A stretch of 51,124 bases of DNA from Hyphomicrobiales bacterium (GCA_947455645.1 CANGPA010000009.1:1-51124), one strand, 5' to 3'. Counted from the stretch's first letter, positions 9,636 to 19,052 are shown. A program made the numbers and translations. Notes: generated by a model from the letters alone, not told the origin.

Positions 9636-10856
9636 ATGGCCCGCGCCTTTCTCATTGTGATGGATTCAGTCGGGTGCGGCGGCGCACCCGACGCGCGTCT
9701 TTATGGTGATGAAGGCGCCAATACGCTCGGTCATATCGCAGCGCATTGTGCGGCAGGACAGGCTGATCGCGCGGGGCTGCGCAGCGGCCCGCTCACACTG
9801 CCCCATCTCGCACGGCTTGGCCTTGCCGAAGCGTGTGCCTTAGCCACCGGCTTGCGTCCCGTCATTGCGGGAGATCCAAACGCAACGCAGGGGCTTTATG
9901 GCGCCGCATCCGAAATATCAAAAGGCAAAGATACGGTATCGGGCCATTGGGAAATGGCCGGCGCACCGGCGGATTTCACTTTCGGATATTTCCCTAACAC
10001 AGTGCCGTCTTTCCCCGCCTCTATAACCGAAGCCATCATACGCGAAGGCGGCCTTCCGGGCATTCTGGGCGATTGCCATGCTTCAGGCACATCGATCATC
10101 GAGTCCTTGGGCGAAGCGCATCTGCAAACCGGAAAACCGATCATCTACACATCGGCCGACAGCGTGATTCAAATCGCCGCGCATGAAGAGCGTTTCGGTC
10201 TCGAAGCGCTTTATGATTTGTGTCGCATCACACGGCGTCTGGTTGATCCGCTTAAAATTGGCCGCGTCATCGCGCGGCCCTTTATCGGCAAAACAGCGCA
10301 AGATTTCACCCGCACCGGCAATCGGAAAGATTTCGCCATTCCGCCGCCGCATAATACAATTCTTGATCGCGCGGCAGATGCCAAACGCGCCATCACAAGC
10401 ATCGGCAAAATCGGTGACATCTTCACGCATCGCAATACGGGGCGCGAAGTCAAAGCCAATGGCAATCAGGCGCTCTTCGATGCGATGCTTCCGGAAATCG
10501 ACGCATTGCCAGAGGGCGGATTGCTCTTTGCAAATTTCGTCGATTTTGATTCCGAATTTGGTCATCGCCGCGATGTGGCAGGCTATGCCGCTTGTCTCGA
10601 AGCCTTCGATCGGCGCGTGCCGGAACTCCTCGCCAAACTCAAGGCGGATGATCTTGTGCTCTTCACGGCCGATCACGGCAATGATCCCACATGGACCGGC
10701 ACCGATCACACGCGCGAGCGCGTGCCGCTGATGGGCTATTCGCCGCGTCTTCCCGCGCGATCGCTCGGCATAAGGTCCACTTACGCCGATATCGGCGAAA
10801 GCCTTGCCGATTGGTTGGGCCTGCCCGCGGGTGCCAATGGTAAAAGCTGGTTTTAG
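9636..10856 (+). CDS. deoB: Phosphopentomutase
   Basis: This enzyme interconverts ribose-1-phosphate (or deoxyribose-1-phosphate) with the 5-phosphate in nucleoside salvage. The 406 aa length and motifs are typical of prokaryotic DeoB, an alkaline-phosphatase-superfamily metalloenzyme. [20 protein letters not shown] carries the first metal-binding Asp. [11 protein letters not shown] holds the phosphorylated Thr, and the C-terminal [23 protein letters not shown] holds metal-binding Asp and His. The neighbouring upp supports a pyrimidine/nucleoside salvage role. The gene follows the inositol-monophosphatase-family gene by six bases. Confidence 0.97.
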   Translation: MARAFLIVMDSVGCGGAPDARLYGDEGANTLGHIAAHCAAGQADRAGLRSGPLTLPHLARLGLAEACALATGLRPVIAGDPNATQGLYGAASEISKGKDTVSGHWEMAGAPADFTFGYFPNTVPSFPASITEAIIREGGLPGILGDCHASGTSIIESLGEAHLQTGKPIIYTSADSVIQIAAHEERFGLEALYDLCRITRRLVDPLKIGRVIARPFIGKTAQDFTRTGNRKDFAIPPPHNTILDRAADAKRAITSIGKIGDIFTHRNTGREVKANGNQALFDAMLPEIDALPEGGLLFANFVDFDSEFGHRRDVAGYAACLEAFDRRVPELLAKLKADDLVLFTADHGNDPTWTGTDHTRERVPLMGYSPRLPARSLGIRSTYADIGESLADWLGLPAGANGKSWF

Positions 10857-10986
10857 CGCCCTCTGCCCCAAAAACAGAGGTGGAAAACACGGCGTAGCAA
10901 TCGCGCTAACAGGGATTGCGGATCGTCAGCGCGCCGACGCTCCCTTACAGTTGGGCCCCTATATTATTTGAACAGCCGAGGCCATC

Positions 10987-11616
10987 ATGAAGGGCGTTAC
11001 CGTCGTCGATCACCCGCTTGTGCAGCACAAACTCACTTTGATGCGCGACAAGAGCCGCTCGACCACCAATTTCCGGCAGCTCTTGAATGAAATCGGCATG
11101 CTACTCGCCTATGAGGTAACGCGCGATTTGCCGCTTGAGATGGTCGAAGTGGAAACGCCGCTCGAAAAAACCATGAAGCCAATGATTGCCGGCAAAAAAC
11201 TCGTCTTGGCGCCGATTTTGCGCGCGGGCGTCGGCTTTCTCGATGGCATGCTCTCGCTGGTGCCGTCTGCGCGCGTCGCGCATATCGGTCTTTATCGCGA
11301 TCCCGAAACGCTCACCGCAATCGAGTATTATTTCAAAGCGCCGAGCGATGTTGCGGAGCGTCTTGTGCTTGTGCTCGATCCGATGCTCGCCACGGCAAAT
11401 TCCGCGATTGCGGCGGTGGATAAACTCAAAGGGCGTGGCGTCACCGATTTACGCTTTGTGTGTTTGCTCGCCGCCCCCGAAGGCATTGAAAAATTCACGA
11501 AAGCCCATCCCGATGTTCACATCTGGACCGCCGCCATCGACAGCCATTTGAATGATCACGGCTACATCGTGCCAGGCTTAGGCGATGCGGGTGATCGTAT
11601 GTATGGGACGAAGTGA
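10987..11616 (+). CDS. upp: Uracil phosphoribosyltransferase
   Basis: Upp converts uracil and PRPP to UMP in pyrimidine salvage. The 209 aa protein matches the family along its whole length. It has [16 protein letters not shown] at the N-terminus and [15 protein letters not shown] in the middle. The PRPP-binding loop is [18 protein letters not shown] (about residues 121-138), and the C-terminal uracil-binding region ends [18 protein letters not shown] stretch precedes the ATG. The 130-base gap after deoB holds a six-base-stem hairpin (10860-10880) and an AT-rich TATATT (10960-10965) that could be part of a separate promoter, without a clear -35. Confidence 0.97.
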   Translation: MKGVTVVDHPLVQHKLTLMRDKSRSTTNFRQLLNEIGMLLAYEVTRDLPLEMVEVETPLEKTMKPMIAGKKLVLAPILRAGVGFLDGMLSLVPSARVAHIGLYRDPETLTAIEYYFKAPSDVAERLVLVLDPMLATANSAIAAVDKLKGRGVTDLRFVCLLAAPEGIEKFTKAHPDVHIWTAAIDSHLNDHGYIVPGLGDAGDRMYGTK

Positions 11617-11634
11617 GCGGGGCCATTTAACTGA

Positions 11635-11675
11635 GGTCCTTCGAGACGCTGCTACGCGGCTCCTCAGGATGAGGG
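11635..11675 (-). repeat. Dispersed intergenic repeat unit A
   Basis: This stretch reads GGTCCTTCGAGACGC, a variable middle, then GGCTCCTCAGGATGAGG. Its reverse complement matches the units at 36983-37027 and 37079-37123. Similar CCTCATCCTGAGG...GCGTCTCGAAGGACG elements are familiar as abundant intergenic repeats in Bradyrhizobium-like Hyphomicrobiales genomes. It lies in the convergent gap between upp and pheA. Confidence 0.75.
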
Positions 11676-11684
11676 TGGTTATTG

Positions 11685-11733
11685 ATCCTCATAGCGAAGA
11701 GCATTGCGTTAGCAATGCATCTCGAACCACGAG
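11685..11733 (+). repeat. Dispersed intergenic repeat unit B (diverged, opposite orientation)
   Basis: This is a diverged copy of the same repeat in the other orientation. ATCCTCAT, GAAGAGCATTGCG, TTAGCAATGCATCTCGAA and CACGAG correspond to the plus-oriented units near 37 kb. With unit A it makes an inverted pair that could fold into a large stem-loop at the 3' ends of both upp and pheA. No T-rich terminator is otherwise visible between these convergent genes. Confidence 0.65.
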
Positions 11734-11742
11734 ATTTATAAC

Positions 11743-12594
11743 TCACACAATGTTCTTCACTCTAAACGGATGCGCGGGATAGACGCCCAAAATCTTCACT
11801 TCGCGTGAGAAGAACTCAAGCTCTTCCAACGCGAATTTCAAACCCGCATCATCGGGATGCCCATCAACATCGGCCAAGAATTGCGTCGCCGAGAAAGAGC
11901 CATCCACCATATAGGATTCAAGCTTCGTCATATTGACGCCATTGGTCGCAAAGCCACCCAATGCTTTGTAGAGCGCTGCCGGCACGTTGCGCACGCGGAA
12001 CAAAAAGGTTGTGACGGTCGGGCCATTATTCGGCTTCGCCCAACGCGGTTCTTTCGACAAAATCACAAAGCGCGTGGTGTTGTTCTCGGAATCTTCGACA
12101 TTTTCCGCAAGCGTGTTCAAACCATAGATTTCACCAGCGAGTTTCGTCGCAAGCGAAGCCTTGGTCTTGTCGCCCCACTCCGACACTTCACGGGCTGAGC
12201 CTGCCGTATCACCGGCAATCACGGGCTTCAAACCATGCTGACGGATAATCTTGCGGCATTGGCCCAACGCATGCACATGGCTATGCACCGATTTGATATC
12301 ACTCATCGTTGCGCCCGGCACGGCGAGCAATTGAAAGTGTATCGGCAAAAAATATTCGCCAATAATATGCAAACCCGATTGCGGCAGGAAATGATGGATA
12401 TCGGCCACACGGCCGGCGAGCGAATTTTCAATCGGGATCATACCGAGCTCAGCGGTGCCATCTTGAATCGCACCCAACGCATCCTCGAATGAGGCGCAAG
12501 GAAGCGGCGTCCAATCCGGAAACACATCGCGGCACGCAATGTCAGAATTGGCACCCGGCTCACCCTGATAGGCGATCAATTTCTTCGCACTCAT
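11743..12594 (-). CDS. pheA: Prephenate dehydratase
   Basis: This enzyme converts prephenate to phenylpyruvate in phenylalanine synthesis. It is a monofunctional type without a chorismate mutase domain (283 aa). The N-terminal PDT domain starts IAYQGEPGANSD and includes GMIPIENSLAGRVADIHHFL. Ser/Thr-rich TRFVILSKEP closes the catalytic part. A C-terminal ACT domain (TTFLFRVRNVPAALYKALGGFATNGVNMTKLES) should give feedback control by phenylalanine. I chose the ATG at 12594, preceded by AGGA. An upstream in-frame ATG at 12624 would overlap the end of kdsB. The gene follows kdsB on the same strand, an arrangement common in Hyphomicrobiales. Confidence 0.96.
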   Translation of the reverse strand: MSAKKLIAYQGEPGANSDIACRDVFPDWTPLPCASFEDALGAIQDGTAELGMIPIENSLAGRVADIHHFLPQSGLHIIGEYFLPIHFQLLAVPGATMSDIKSVHSHVHALGQCRKIIRQHGLKPVIAGDTAGSAREVSEWGDKTKASLATKLAGEIYGLNTLAENVEDSENNTTRFVILSKEPRWAKPNNGPTVTTFLFRVRNVPAALYKALGGFATNGVNMTKLESYMVDGSFSATQFLADVDGHPDDAGLKFALEELEFFSREVKILGVYPAHPFRVKNIV

Positions 12595-12620
12595 AAAGTC
12601 CTCGATTCCGTCTTGTCGAT

Positions 12621-13367
12621 TCAATGGGGTTTGACCCGCGCGGCAAGAATAGCCCGCGCGCGTTCAAGATCATGGGGCGCATCCACACCCAACGGCACAT
12701 CATCGACCAGCGCAATGTCGATGCGCATGCCTGCTTCAAGCGCGCGCAATTGTTCAAGCCGTTCGCGGATCTCGAGCGGTGAAGGCGCAAGCGCGACAAA
12801 GCGCTTCAGCGCCGTGCGCCGCCAGGCATAAAGCCCGATGTGATGATAAAGCGGCCCCGGCCCTGTGGGGGCGGTCGCGCGGGTGAAGTAGAGCGCGCGG
12901 AAATGGCCGGGCGCGATTTCGCTGGCAATCGCTTTGACCACATTCGGATCGGTCTTTTCTTCCTCGCGGTGAATCTCGGCCGCAAGCGTCACAATATCAA
13001 CCGCGGGGTTCGACAAAGGCGGCACCGATGCCGCAATCGCCTGCGGATCAATCGTCGGCAAATCGCCCTGCACATTGACGACGACATCATGTCGTCCTTC
13101 GGGGTCGAAGGCTTCAACCGCCTCGAAAATTCGGTCAGAACCGGAAGGGTGGTCCGCCCGCGTCAGCACCGCAATGCCCCCCACCGCCTCGATGGCGGCA
13201 ATGATTTCGGGCGTATCGGTTGCCACCACCACGGGCCCAAGCCCGGTTTCCATCGCCCGACGCCAGACATGGACAATCATCGGCGCGCCGCAAAGCTCGG
13301 CGAGCGGCTTGCCGGGAAGGCGGGTTGAGGCCATGCGGGCGGGAATCAGAATGACGGGATCAGACAT
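12621..13367 (-). CDS. kdsB: 3-deoxy-manno-octulosonate cytidylyltransferase (CMP-Kdo synthetase)
   Basis: KdsB activates Kdo with CTP to CMP-Kdo, the donor used by WaaA (encoded here near 40 kb) to build inner-core LPS. From the chosen ATG the protein is 248 aa and opens with [21 protein letters not shown], the nucleotide-binding signature. [13 protein letters not shown] is the metal/substrate region. [20 protein letters not shown] is a conserved C-terminal segment. Longer in-frame translation upstream (to 13454) is not family-like. No strong Shine-Dalgarno is visible at 13367. It is divergent from the cytochrome c gene across 186 bases. Confidence 0.96.
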   Translation of the reverse strand: MSDPVILIPARMASTRLPGKPLAELCGAPMIVHVWRRAMETGLGPVVVATDTPEIIAAIEAVGGIAVLTRADHPSGSDRIFEAVEAFDPEGRHDVVVNVQGDLPTIDPQAIAASVPPLSNPAVDIVTLAAEIHREEEKTDPNVVKAIASEIAPGHFRALYFTRATAPTGPGPLYHHIGLYAWRRTALKRFVALAPSPLEIRERLEQLRALEAGMRIDIALVDDVPLGVDAPHDLERARAILAARVKPH

Positions 13368-13553
13368 GGGCAGGAACAAAAGACCGTTTTCGAGGTGTTT
13401 TAAGAGGGGAATGACAAAAAGTATCAGCCCAACCCCGCTTATACGAGTTGCCAAGACCGACGCAAAGCGGGTAATCGAAGGCGGCTGGATTTTTGAGGCT
13501 GCGCAAGGGCGCGCCCGAGCCAGGTATCAGATGGGACGATCGGAGATTTCGGA

Positions 13554-14099
13554 ATGGACTCGTTCGAATTAAATAAAATTGCCGGCGCGATTTTGGGCGT
13601 TCTGCTCCTCGTCATGGGCACCGGTATCGTTGCGGAGTTCATTTTCGCTGGCCCCAAAGTCAAAGTTGAGGGCTATGCCTTGCCGGGCGGCGAGGCCATG
13701 GAAGCACCCAAGGCCGAAGCCAAAGCCGAAGCGGCGGAGCCGATCGCGGTTCGCCTCAAAACCGCCGATGTGGCGCGCGGTCAAGCGGGCGTGAAGGCAT
13801 GCCAGGCCTGCCATAATTTCGAGAAGGGCGCCGCGAATAAAGTCGGCCCCGTCCTTTGGAACATCGTCGAACGCGTGAAGGGTTCGGCAGAAGGTTTCAG
13901 CTATTCGGCGGCTCTTAAAGAACGTGCGGAAAAAGGCGAGAAATGGACCTATGACAATCTCGACGCTTTCATCACCAATCCTAAGGGTTATTTGAAGGGC
14001 ACTGCGATGGGCTATGCGGGTCTCGCCGATCCGGCCAAGCGCGCCGATATCATCGCCTATCTTCATTCACTGTCGGATTCTCCGGTACCGCTGCCATAA
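13554..14099 (+). CDS. cycM: Membrane-anchored cytochrome c, CycM type
   Basis: This is a class I cytochrome c held in the inner membrane by an uncleaved N-terminal helix (IAGAILGVLLLVMGTGIVAEFIF, about residues 9-31). An Ala/Glu/Lys/Pro linker (about 48-62) follows. The heme site is CQACH (C83, C86, H87), and the likely axial Met is M152 in GTAMGYAG. CycM-type proteins carry electrons from the bc1 complex to aa3 oxidase in rhizobia. The aa3 oxidase genes at 20.5-25.9 kb are the obvious partner, by inference. A terminator follows directly. The kdsB/cytochrome c/pheA neighbourhood is conserved in related bacteria. Confidence 0.93.
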   Translation: MDSFELNKIAGAILGVLLLVMGTGIVAEFIFAGPKVKVEGYALPGGEAMEAPKAEAKAEAAEPIAVRLKTADVARGQAGVKACQACHNFEKGAANKVGPVLWNIVERVKGSAEGFSYSAALKERAEKGEKWTYDNLDAFITNPKGYLKGTAMGYAGLADPAKRADIIAYLHSLSDSPVPLP

Positions 14100-14121
14100 G
14101 CGGACCATACGCGATCCAAAC

Positions 14122-14153
14122 AAAAACGCCCCGGTTTTCCGGGGCGTTTTTTA
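14122..14153. terminator. Bidirectional intrinsic terminator
   Basis: The stem ACGCCCCGG/CCGGGGCGT with a short T-rich loop is flanked by A-run and T-run tails, so it can end transcription on both strands. It lies between the convergent cytochrome c and gcvPB genes and serves both. Confidence 0.9.
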
Positions 14154-14180
14154 TTGGAACAAAATCGGGTCGGCTTGCGC

Positions 14181-15758
14181 TTATTCCGCCGCTTCCAAAA
14201 TCGGCTGCGGCGGTGTCCATTTGAGAACCGGTGAACGCGCCGCACGCGTTTCATCGAGACGACGCAACGGCGCGTGATAGGGCGCACCGGTAAAGCGTGC
14301 CGTATCTCCGCGCTTGGCCGCCATGGCAAGATCACGCAACGTCGCAATAAAGAGATCAAGCGACGCACGGCTCTCGCTTTCCGTCGGTTCGATCAACATC
14401 GCCCCATGCACGACGAGCGGGAAATAAACCGTCATCGGATGATAGCCCTCATCGATCATCGCCTTGGCAAAATCGAGCGTGGAAATGCCCGTCTCTTTCA
14501 GCCACGCATCATCAAACAACACTTCATGCATGCAAGGCTTGTTGCCGAACGGCAAAGACATCAGATCCGCAAGGCCCACACGAATATAATTCGCATTGAG
14601 CACCGCATCTTCGGAGGCTTGCTTCAACCCGTCTGCGCCATGCGAGAGCATGTAAGACAAAGCGCGCACATACATGCCCATCTGCCCATGAAACGCGGTC
14701 ATGCGGCCAAAAGGATGCGCGCCATGTTTTGTGGCTTCCGCGTCATCTTCGACAAGCTGAAGGCCCTCTTCTGTTTTACGGATGAAGGGCACCGGAGCAA
14801 AAGGCGCCAACCGTTCCGACAACACAACCGGACCCGAACCGGGACCACCGCCACCATGCGGTGTCGAAAACGTCTTGTGCAGATTGATATGCATCGCATC
14901 GACACCAAGATCTCCCGGCCGCGCTTTACCGACAATCGCATTGAAATTCGCGCCATCGGCATAGAAATAGCCACCGGCTTTGTGCACCGCCTCGGCAATC
15001 GCCACGACGTCTTTTTCGAACAACCCGCAGGTGTTGGGATTGGTCAGCATGATCGCTGCCGTATCCGGTCCGGCAAGCGCGGCAACGACTTTCGGATCAA
15101 CCGTTCCGTCTTCGCGCACCGGCACCGAACGCACGTCGAAATGAATGAGCGCCGCAGTTGCCGGATTGGTGCCATGTGCCGAGTCAGGCACGAGCACGAC
15201 TTTGCGCGTATCCGCTTCTCCGCGTGCGGCAATCGCCGCCTTGATTGCCATCAAGCCGCACAATTCACCATGCGCGCCCGCTTTTGGTGACATCGCCACC
15301 GCATCCATGCCTGTGAGAGTCACAAGCCAATGCGCAAGCGTATCCATAAGTTCGAGCGCGCCCTGCACGGTCGATTGCGGCTGCAACGGATGCACATCCG
15401 CAAAGCCCGGCAGACGGGCCATTTTTTCATTAAGCCGCGGATTATGTTTCATCGTGCAGGAACCCAAAGGAAAGAGTCCTGAATCAATGCCATAATTTTT
15501 TTGCGACAGACGCACATAATGGCGCATCGTTTCGGGTTCTGACAGGCCCGGCAGTCCCATCGCCGCTTTGCGTTCAAACGTACCGAGTCTTTTGCGATAG
15601 GCCGCTGGGGGATCAATATCGACACCGGTTTGATCGGTGCTGCCGATTTCAAAAATCAGCGGTTCGATTTGTTGCAGCGCCTTGTTGCCCGTGAAGGTTT
15701 CATGCGTATCACTCGCACCGCTTTGGGGTGTGGTTGGACGTCCTTGACGATTTAGCAT
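14181..15758 (-). CDS. gcvPB: Glycine dehydrogenase (decarboxylating) subunit 2
   Basis: This is the PLP-binding half of the split glycine decarboxylase (P-protein), which decarboxylates glycine and passes the aminomethyl group to lipoyl-GcvH. The 525 aa protein carries the PLP lysine in NLHKTFSTPHGGGGPGSGP (K295) and GSCTMKHNPRLNEKMARLPGF near residue 100. The ATG at 15758 lies seven bases after a very good AAGGAGG. A GTG three bases upstream is also possible. It overlaps the end of gcvPA, so the two subunits are translationally coupled. It is the last gene of the operon and is followed by the terminator at 14122-14153. Confidence 0.96.
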   Translation of the reverse strand: MLNRQGRPTTPQSGASDTHETFTGNKALQQIEPLIFEIGSTDQTGVDIDPPAAYRKRLGTFERKAAMGLPGLSEPETMRHYVRLSQKNYGIDSGLFPLGSCTMKHNPRLNEKMARLPGFADVHPLQPQSTVQGALELMDTLAHWLVTLTGMDAVAMSPKAGAHGELCGLMAIKAAIAARGEADTRKVVLVPDSAHGTNPATAALIHFDVRSVPVREDGTVDPKVVAALAGPDTAAIMLTNPNTCGLFEKDVVAIAEAVHKAGGYFYADGANFNAIVGKARPGDLGVDAMHINLHKTFSTPHGGGGPGSGPVVLSERLAPFAPVPFIRKTEEGLQLVEDDAEATKHGAHPFGRMTAFHGQMGMYVRALSYMLSHGADGLKQASEDAVLNANYIRVGLADLMSLPFGNKPCMHEVLFDDAWLKETGISTLDFAKAMIDEGYHPMTVYFPLVVHGAMLIEPTESESRASLDLFIATLRDLAMAAKRGDTARFTGAPYHAPLRRLDETRAARSPVLKWTPPQPILEAAE

Positions 15759-17098
15759 CACATCACCTCCTTCAACGCGGCCACAAGGGCAGCGCGATCA
15801 TCCGCCGTATTGATTTCCGTATTCGCTATGATCAGTACATCATCGAGCCCTTGATGGGGGAAGAGACGCGCCGCGGGTACACCCGCCATAATGCCGTGAT
15901 GAGCCAAGCGGTCGACAAGTTTTGTTGCATCTCCTTTAATGCGGATCGCAATCTCGTTGAAGAACTGCTCATTGATCACTTCGACATGCGGCAGCGCGGC
16001 GAGCTGATCGGCAAGAGCAACAGCATTGGCATGATTGACATCCGCCAAAGCGCGTAAGCCCTTCTCGCCAAGCAAGGTCATATGGATTGTAAACGCGAGC
16101 GTGCACAGTCCCGAATTGGTGCAGATATTCGACGTCGCTTTTTCACGGCGAATATGTTGTTCGCGCGTTGAGAGTGTCAGCACAAAGCCGCGTTTGCCCT
16201 CCGCATCCACCGTCTCGCCGCACAAACGGCCCGGCATATTGCGAATATACTGCGTCTTGGTGGCAAAGAGCCCGACATAAGGTCCACCAAACATCAACCC
16301 ATTGCCGATTGATTGCCCCTCGCCCACCACAATATCCGCGCCCTGTTCACCCGGAGACGCGACAAGACCAAGCGATACCACTTCGGTAAACACCGCAATC
16401 AACAACGCGCCCTTCGCATGACACGCATCCGCAATCGGCTTCAGATCGCGCAACGTGCCAAACACATCGGGCGATTGCACCACCACGCAGGACACCGTGT
16501 CATCAATCGCGGCAATCAGATTCTCTTTAGCATGCAAATCAGGCGTCATCGTCACCACATCGGCTTTCGCCATGTGAGACAGCGTGCGCACGACATCGCC
16601 ATAATGCGGATGAAGTCCACCCGAGAGCACCGCTTTGTTGCGCTTGGTGATGCGATGCGCCATCAGCACCGCTTCACCTGTTGCGGTTGATCCGTCATAC
16701 ATCGAGGCATTGGCAACATCCATGCCCGTCAATGCGGCCACTTGCGTCTGGAACTCGAACAGATAATGCAGCGTGCCTTGTGCGATTTCCGGCTGATAGG
16801 GCGTATAGCTTGTTAAAAATTCTGACCGCTGGATCAGATGATCAACGGTTGCGGGCACATGATGCTTGTAAGCGCCAGCCCCGACAAAAAACGGCACGGA
16901 CGACGCCGGCACATTGCGTGCAGCCATTTTTGCAAGCAACCGCTCCACCTCAAGCTCGCCCTTCGCCAAAGGCAAAGGCAAAACATGATCGAGCAATTTG
17001 TCGTGCGGTATATCGGCAAAGAGCCGGTCTATATGATCAACGCCGACGCGCGCCATCATCGCGGAACGGTCGTCAGTGGATAACGGAAGATAACGCAT
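15758..17098 (-). CDS. gcvPA: Glycine dehydrogenase (decarboxylating) subunit 1
   Basis: This is the N-terminal-half subunit (446 aa) of the two-subunit P-protein; it pairs with GcvPB to form the active decarboxylase. Family features include [20 protein letters not shown] at the start and SFLGAG-like [18 protein letters not shown]. The segments [44 protein letters not shown] and [41 protein letters not shown] follow in the expected order. GAGGAG precedes the ATG with good spacing. It sits between gcvH and gcvPB and shares their promoter and upstream riboswitch by position. Confidence 0.96.
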   Translation of the reverse strand: MRYLPLSTDDRSAMMARVGVDHIDRLFADIPHDKLLDHVLPLPLAKGELEVERLLAKMAARNVPASSVPFFVGAGAYKHHVPATVDHLIQRSEFLTSYTPYQPEIAQGTLHYLFEFQTQVAALTGMDVANASMYDGSTATGEAVLMAHRITKRNKAVLSGGLHPHYGDVVRTLSHMAKADVVTMTPDLHAKENLIAAIDDTVSCVVVQSPDVFGTLRDLKPIADACHAKGALLIAVFTEVVSLGLVASPGEQGADIVVGEGQSIGNGLMFGGPYVGLFATKTQYIRNMPGRLCGETVDAEGKRGFVLTLSTREQHIRREKATSNICTNSGLCTLAFTIHMTLLGEKGLRALADVNHANAVALADQLAALPHVEVINEQFFNEIAIRIKGDATKLVDRLAHHGIMAGVPAARLFPHQGLDDVLIIANTEINTADDRAALVAALKEVM

Positions 17099-17132
17099 GG
17101 ATGAAACTCCTCAATACCTCAATCACGATCCA

Positions 17133-17507
17133 TCAGAGCGTTGAGAGATAGGCTTTGTAATCAGCCTCGCTCATCAAAGCATCGAGTTCGCTTGTGTTTG
17201 TGAGGCGGATTTTTCCAAACCAGCCTTGGCCTTCCGGATCTTCATTCACGGTGGCGGGTGAGGCTTCGAGCGCGCTGTTTGATTCAACCACTTCGCCTGA
17301 AACGGGCGCATAGACTTCGCTTGCCGCTTTCACACTTTCGACCACGGCGGCCTCTGCGCCTTGCTTCAACGAGGCGCCGACTTTCGGCACTTCGACAAAC
17401 ACCACATCGCCCAATTGGCCTTGCGCATAATCCGTAATGCCGAATGTGGCGACATCGCCTTCAACACGCACATATTCATGGTCTTTCGTAAATTTCATCG
17501 CTCCCAT
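17133..17507 (-). CDS. gcvH: Glycine cleavage system H protein
   Basis: GcvH is the lipoylated carrier that shuttles the aminomethyl intermediate between the P, T and L proteins. It is 124 aa, a normal size. The lipoylated Lys lies in [21 protein letters not shown]. The N-terminus [30 protein letters not shown] is canonical. The ATG at 17507 has AAGGA at good spacing. A second ATG nine bases downstream has GGGAG too close to serve it. The gene lies between gcvT and gcvPA with short gaps. The L protein (dihydrolipoamide dehydrogenase) gene is not in the window. Confidence 0.97.
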   Translation of the reverse strand: MGAMKFTKDHEYVRVEGDVATFGITDYAQGQLGDVVFVEVPKVGASLKQGAEAAVVESVKAASEVYAPVSGEVVESNSALEASPATVNEDPEGQGWFGKIRLTNTSELDALMSEADYKAYLSTL

Positions 17508-17571
17508 CGGCTGTTCCTTTCACTCTGTTGTCGTTTATTCGCTTCTGGTTTTGCTTGGTCTTGATCTGCAT

Positions 17572-18711
17572 TTAGCCGCGATAGAATCGATGCGGCACAA
17601 AAGGTAATTTCACGATGCGCGCGGGCATGGCGGTACCGCGCACCATCAAAGAGATCGCGGTGCCGTCTTGCGCCTGCGCGGCATCGACATAGCCCATCGC
17701 GCAGGGGCCATTGAGCGTCGGGCCAAATCCGCCCGATGTCACAACGCCAATTTTTTCGCCTGCTTGATTGTAAATTTCTGTGCCGTCACGCGCCGGTGCG
17801 CGACCGTCGGGTTGAATGCCCACACGTTTGCGCTTCGGCCCTTCAGCCAATTCGCGCTTCACCCGCTCAAAGCCTGGAAAACCGCCTTCTTCACGACGCC
17901 GATTTTGAATGGACCATTGGATCTGCGCTTCCACCGGTGATGTGCTGACATCAAGCTCATGCCCGTAAAGGCAAAGCCCCGCTTCAAGCCGCAAGGAATC
18001 ACGCGCTCCCAAGCCAATCGGCTTCACTTCGCTTTCCTTGAGCAAACGCTCGGCAAGCAAGCGCACTCGGTCTTCATGAATTGAAATTTCATACCCGTCT
18101 TCGCCGGAATAGCCGGAGCGGGAGACATGCACCGGCACACCCTCGATCACCGTTGAAATCGCGGTCATGAACGCCATCGTCGCGACATCCGGTGCGAGGC
18201 GTGCGAGCACGAGCGCGGCTTTGGGCCCCTGCAACGCAAGCAACGCGCGATGCGGCGCGAGGATGAGTTTGATATGCGCCGGAAGATGCGCTTTGAGATG
18301 CGCGAAGTCCTGATCCTTGCATCCGGCATTCACCACCACCATCAGCGTGCCGTCTTCTTCCGGCTCAGCGGAGCGCGTGACCATAATGTCATCAAGCACG
18401 CCGCCTTCTTCATTGAGGAATTGCGAATAGCGTTGTTGTCCGGGTTTCAACGAAAGGATGTCGGCCGGGATCAGCGCTTCAAGCGCGCGCGCCACGGTTT
18501 CATGGTCGCGGCCGATCAGAAAACATTGTCCCATATGGGACACGTCAAAGAGGCCCGCCTCCGCGCGCGTCCATTGATGTTCGGTGAGAATGCCCGTCGG
18601 ATATTGGACCGGCATATCATAGCCCGCAAAGGGCACCATGCGCGCGCCAAGTGCGACATGCAGATCATAAAGGGGTGTGCGTTTGGGGGCGGCTGAATCA
18701 GGGTCGGTCAT
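17572..18711 (-). CDS. gcvT: Aminomethyltransferase (glycine cleavage T protein)
   Basis: GcvT transfers the C1 unit from aminomethyl-lipoyl-GcvH to tetrahydrofolate, giving 5,10-methylene-THF and ammonia. The 379 aa protein starts TPLYDLHVALGARMVPFAGYDMPVQYP and shows DVSHMGQ, the catalytic-site region SGYSGEDGYEISI, and LRLEAGLCLYGHE. The C-terminal barrel has GVVTSGGFGPTLNGPCAMGYVD. The ATG at 18711 lies six bases after GGAGA; a longer in-frame reading up to 18738 lacks support. It is the first gene behind the glycine riboswitch, so its expression should rise with glycine. Confidence 0.96.
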   Translation of the reverse strand: MTDPDSAAPKRTPLYDLHVALGARMVPFAGYDMPVQYPTGILTEHQWTRAEAGLFDVSHMGQCFLIGRDHETVARALEALIPADILSLKPGQQRYSQFLNEEGGVLDDIMVTRSAEPEEDGTLMVVVNAGCKDQDFAHLKAHLPAHIKLILAPHRALLALQGPKAALVLARLAPDVATMAFMTAISTVIEGVPVHVSRSGYSGEDGYEISIHEDRVRLLAERLLKESEVKPIGLGARDSLRLEAGLCLYGHELDVSTSPVEAQIQWSIQNRRREEGGFPGFERVKRELAEGPKRKRVGIQPDGRAPARDGTEIYNQAGEKIGVVTSGGFGPTLNGPCAMGYVDAAQAQDGTAISLMVRGTAMPARIVKLPFVPHRFYRG

Positions 18712-18741
18712 CGAAGGTCTCCGGACAAGAACGCACATGAT

Positions 18742-18760
18742 CCGGATCAGGATGATCCGG
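18742..18760 (-). promoter_or_regulatory. Hairpin between glycine riboswitch and gcvT
   Basis: A perfect seven-base stem, CCGGATC/GATCCGG with a five-base loop, lies between the second aptamer and the gcvT start. It has no T-run, so it is not a classic terminator. Its position makes it a candidate part of the expression platform, inferred only from location. Confidence 0.5.
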
Positions 18761-18766
18761 AGTGTG

Positions 18767-18990
18767 CCCCCTCTGTCCGATGACCTGAGAGATTTCCCGC
18801 CTCGTTCGACCCATTCTGTGAGCCGAGGCCGAAACGGTTACGCCCGTCGGTGGGATCGTCCTTGCGGTCGATCCGCTTTCCAGAGTGCCAACTCTCCGCG
18901 GTCCTTTGGCCTGAGCGTTTCCGGGGCGGTTGCGCCTTCGGCACCGAAGCCGATCAGATGATCAACTCCGAATTCTTCCGCGAGAGATAT
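18767..18990 (-). promoter_or_regulatory. Tandem glycine riboswitch (two aptamers) controlling gcv operon
   Basis: Read on the minus strand, two glycine-aptamer cores are visible. The first has GCCGAAGGCGCAACCG and then AAACGCTCAGGCCAAAGGAC (complement of 18901 onward). The second has GGAGAGTTGGCACTCTGG, CCGACGGGCGTAACCG and AAATCTCTCAGGTCATCGGA with ACAGAGGG (complement of 18771-18793). These match the consensus CCGAAGGGGCAA ... CTCAGGCAAAAGGACAGAG. The element sits upstream of gcvT on the same strand. Glycine binding normally turns on the cleavage operon. The 5' boundary is approximate. Confidence 0.93.
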
Positions 18991-19052
18991 TTAAGCCCCT
19001 AAAGCATGACGCGCGTCCGCCGCGCTGTCAACCTCACCTGACAAGACCGATT

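Noticed and set aside
10083-10871. 262-codon minus-strand frame within deoB
   Set aside because: Antisense shadow; the deoB frame carries all catalytic motifs.
14274-15290. Long plus-strand frame (338 codons) across gcvPB
   Set aside because: It is antisense to a well-supported enzyme gene, is rich in Arg and His as expected of an antisense shadow, and shows no domain.
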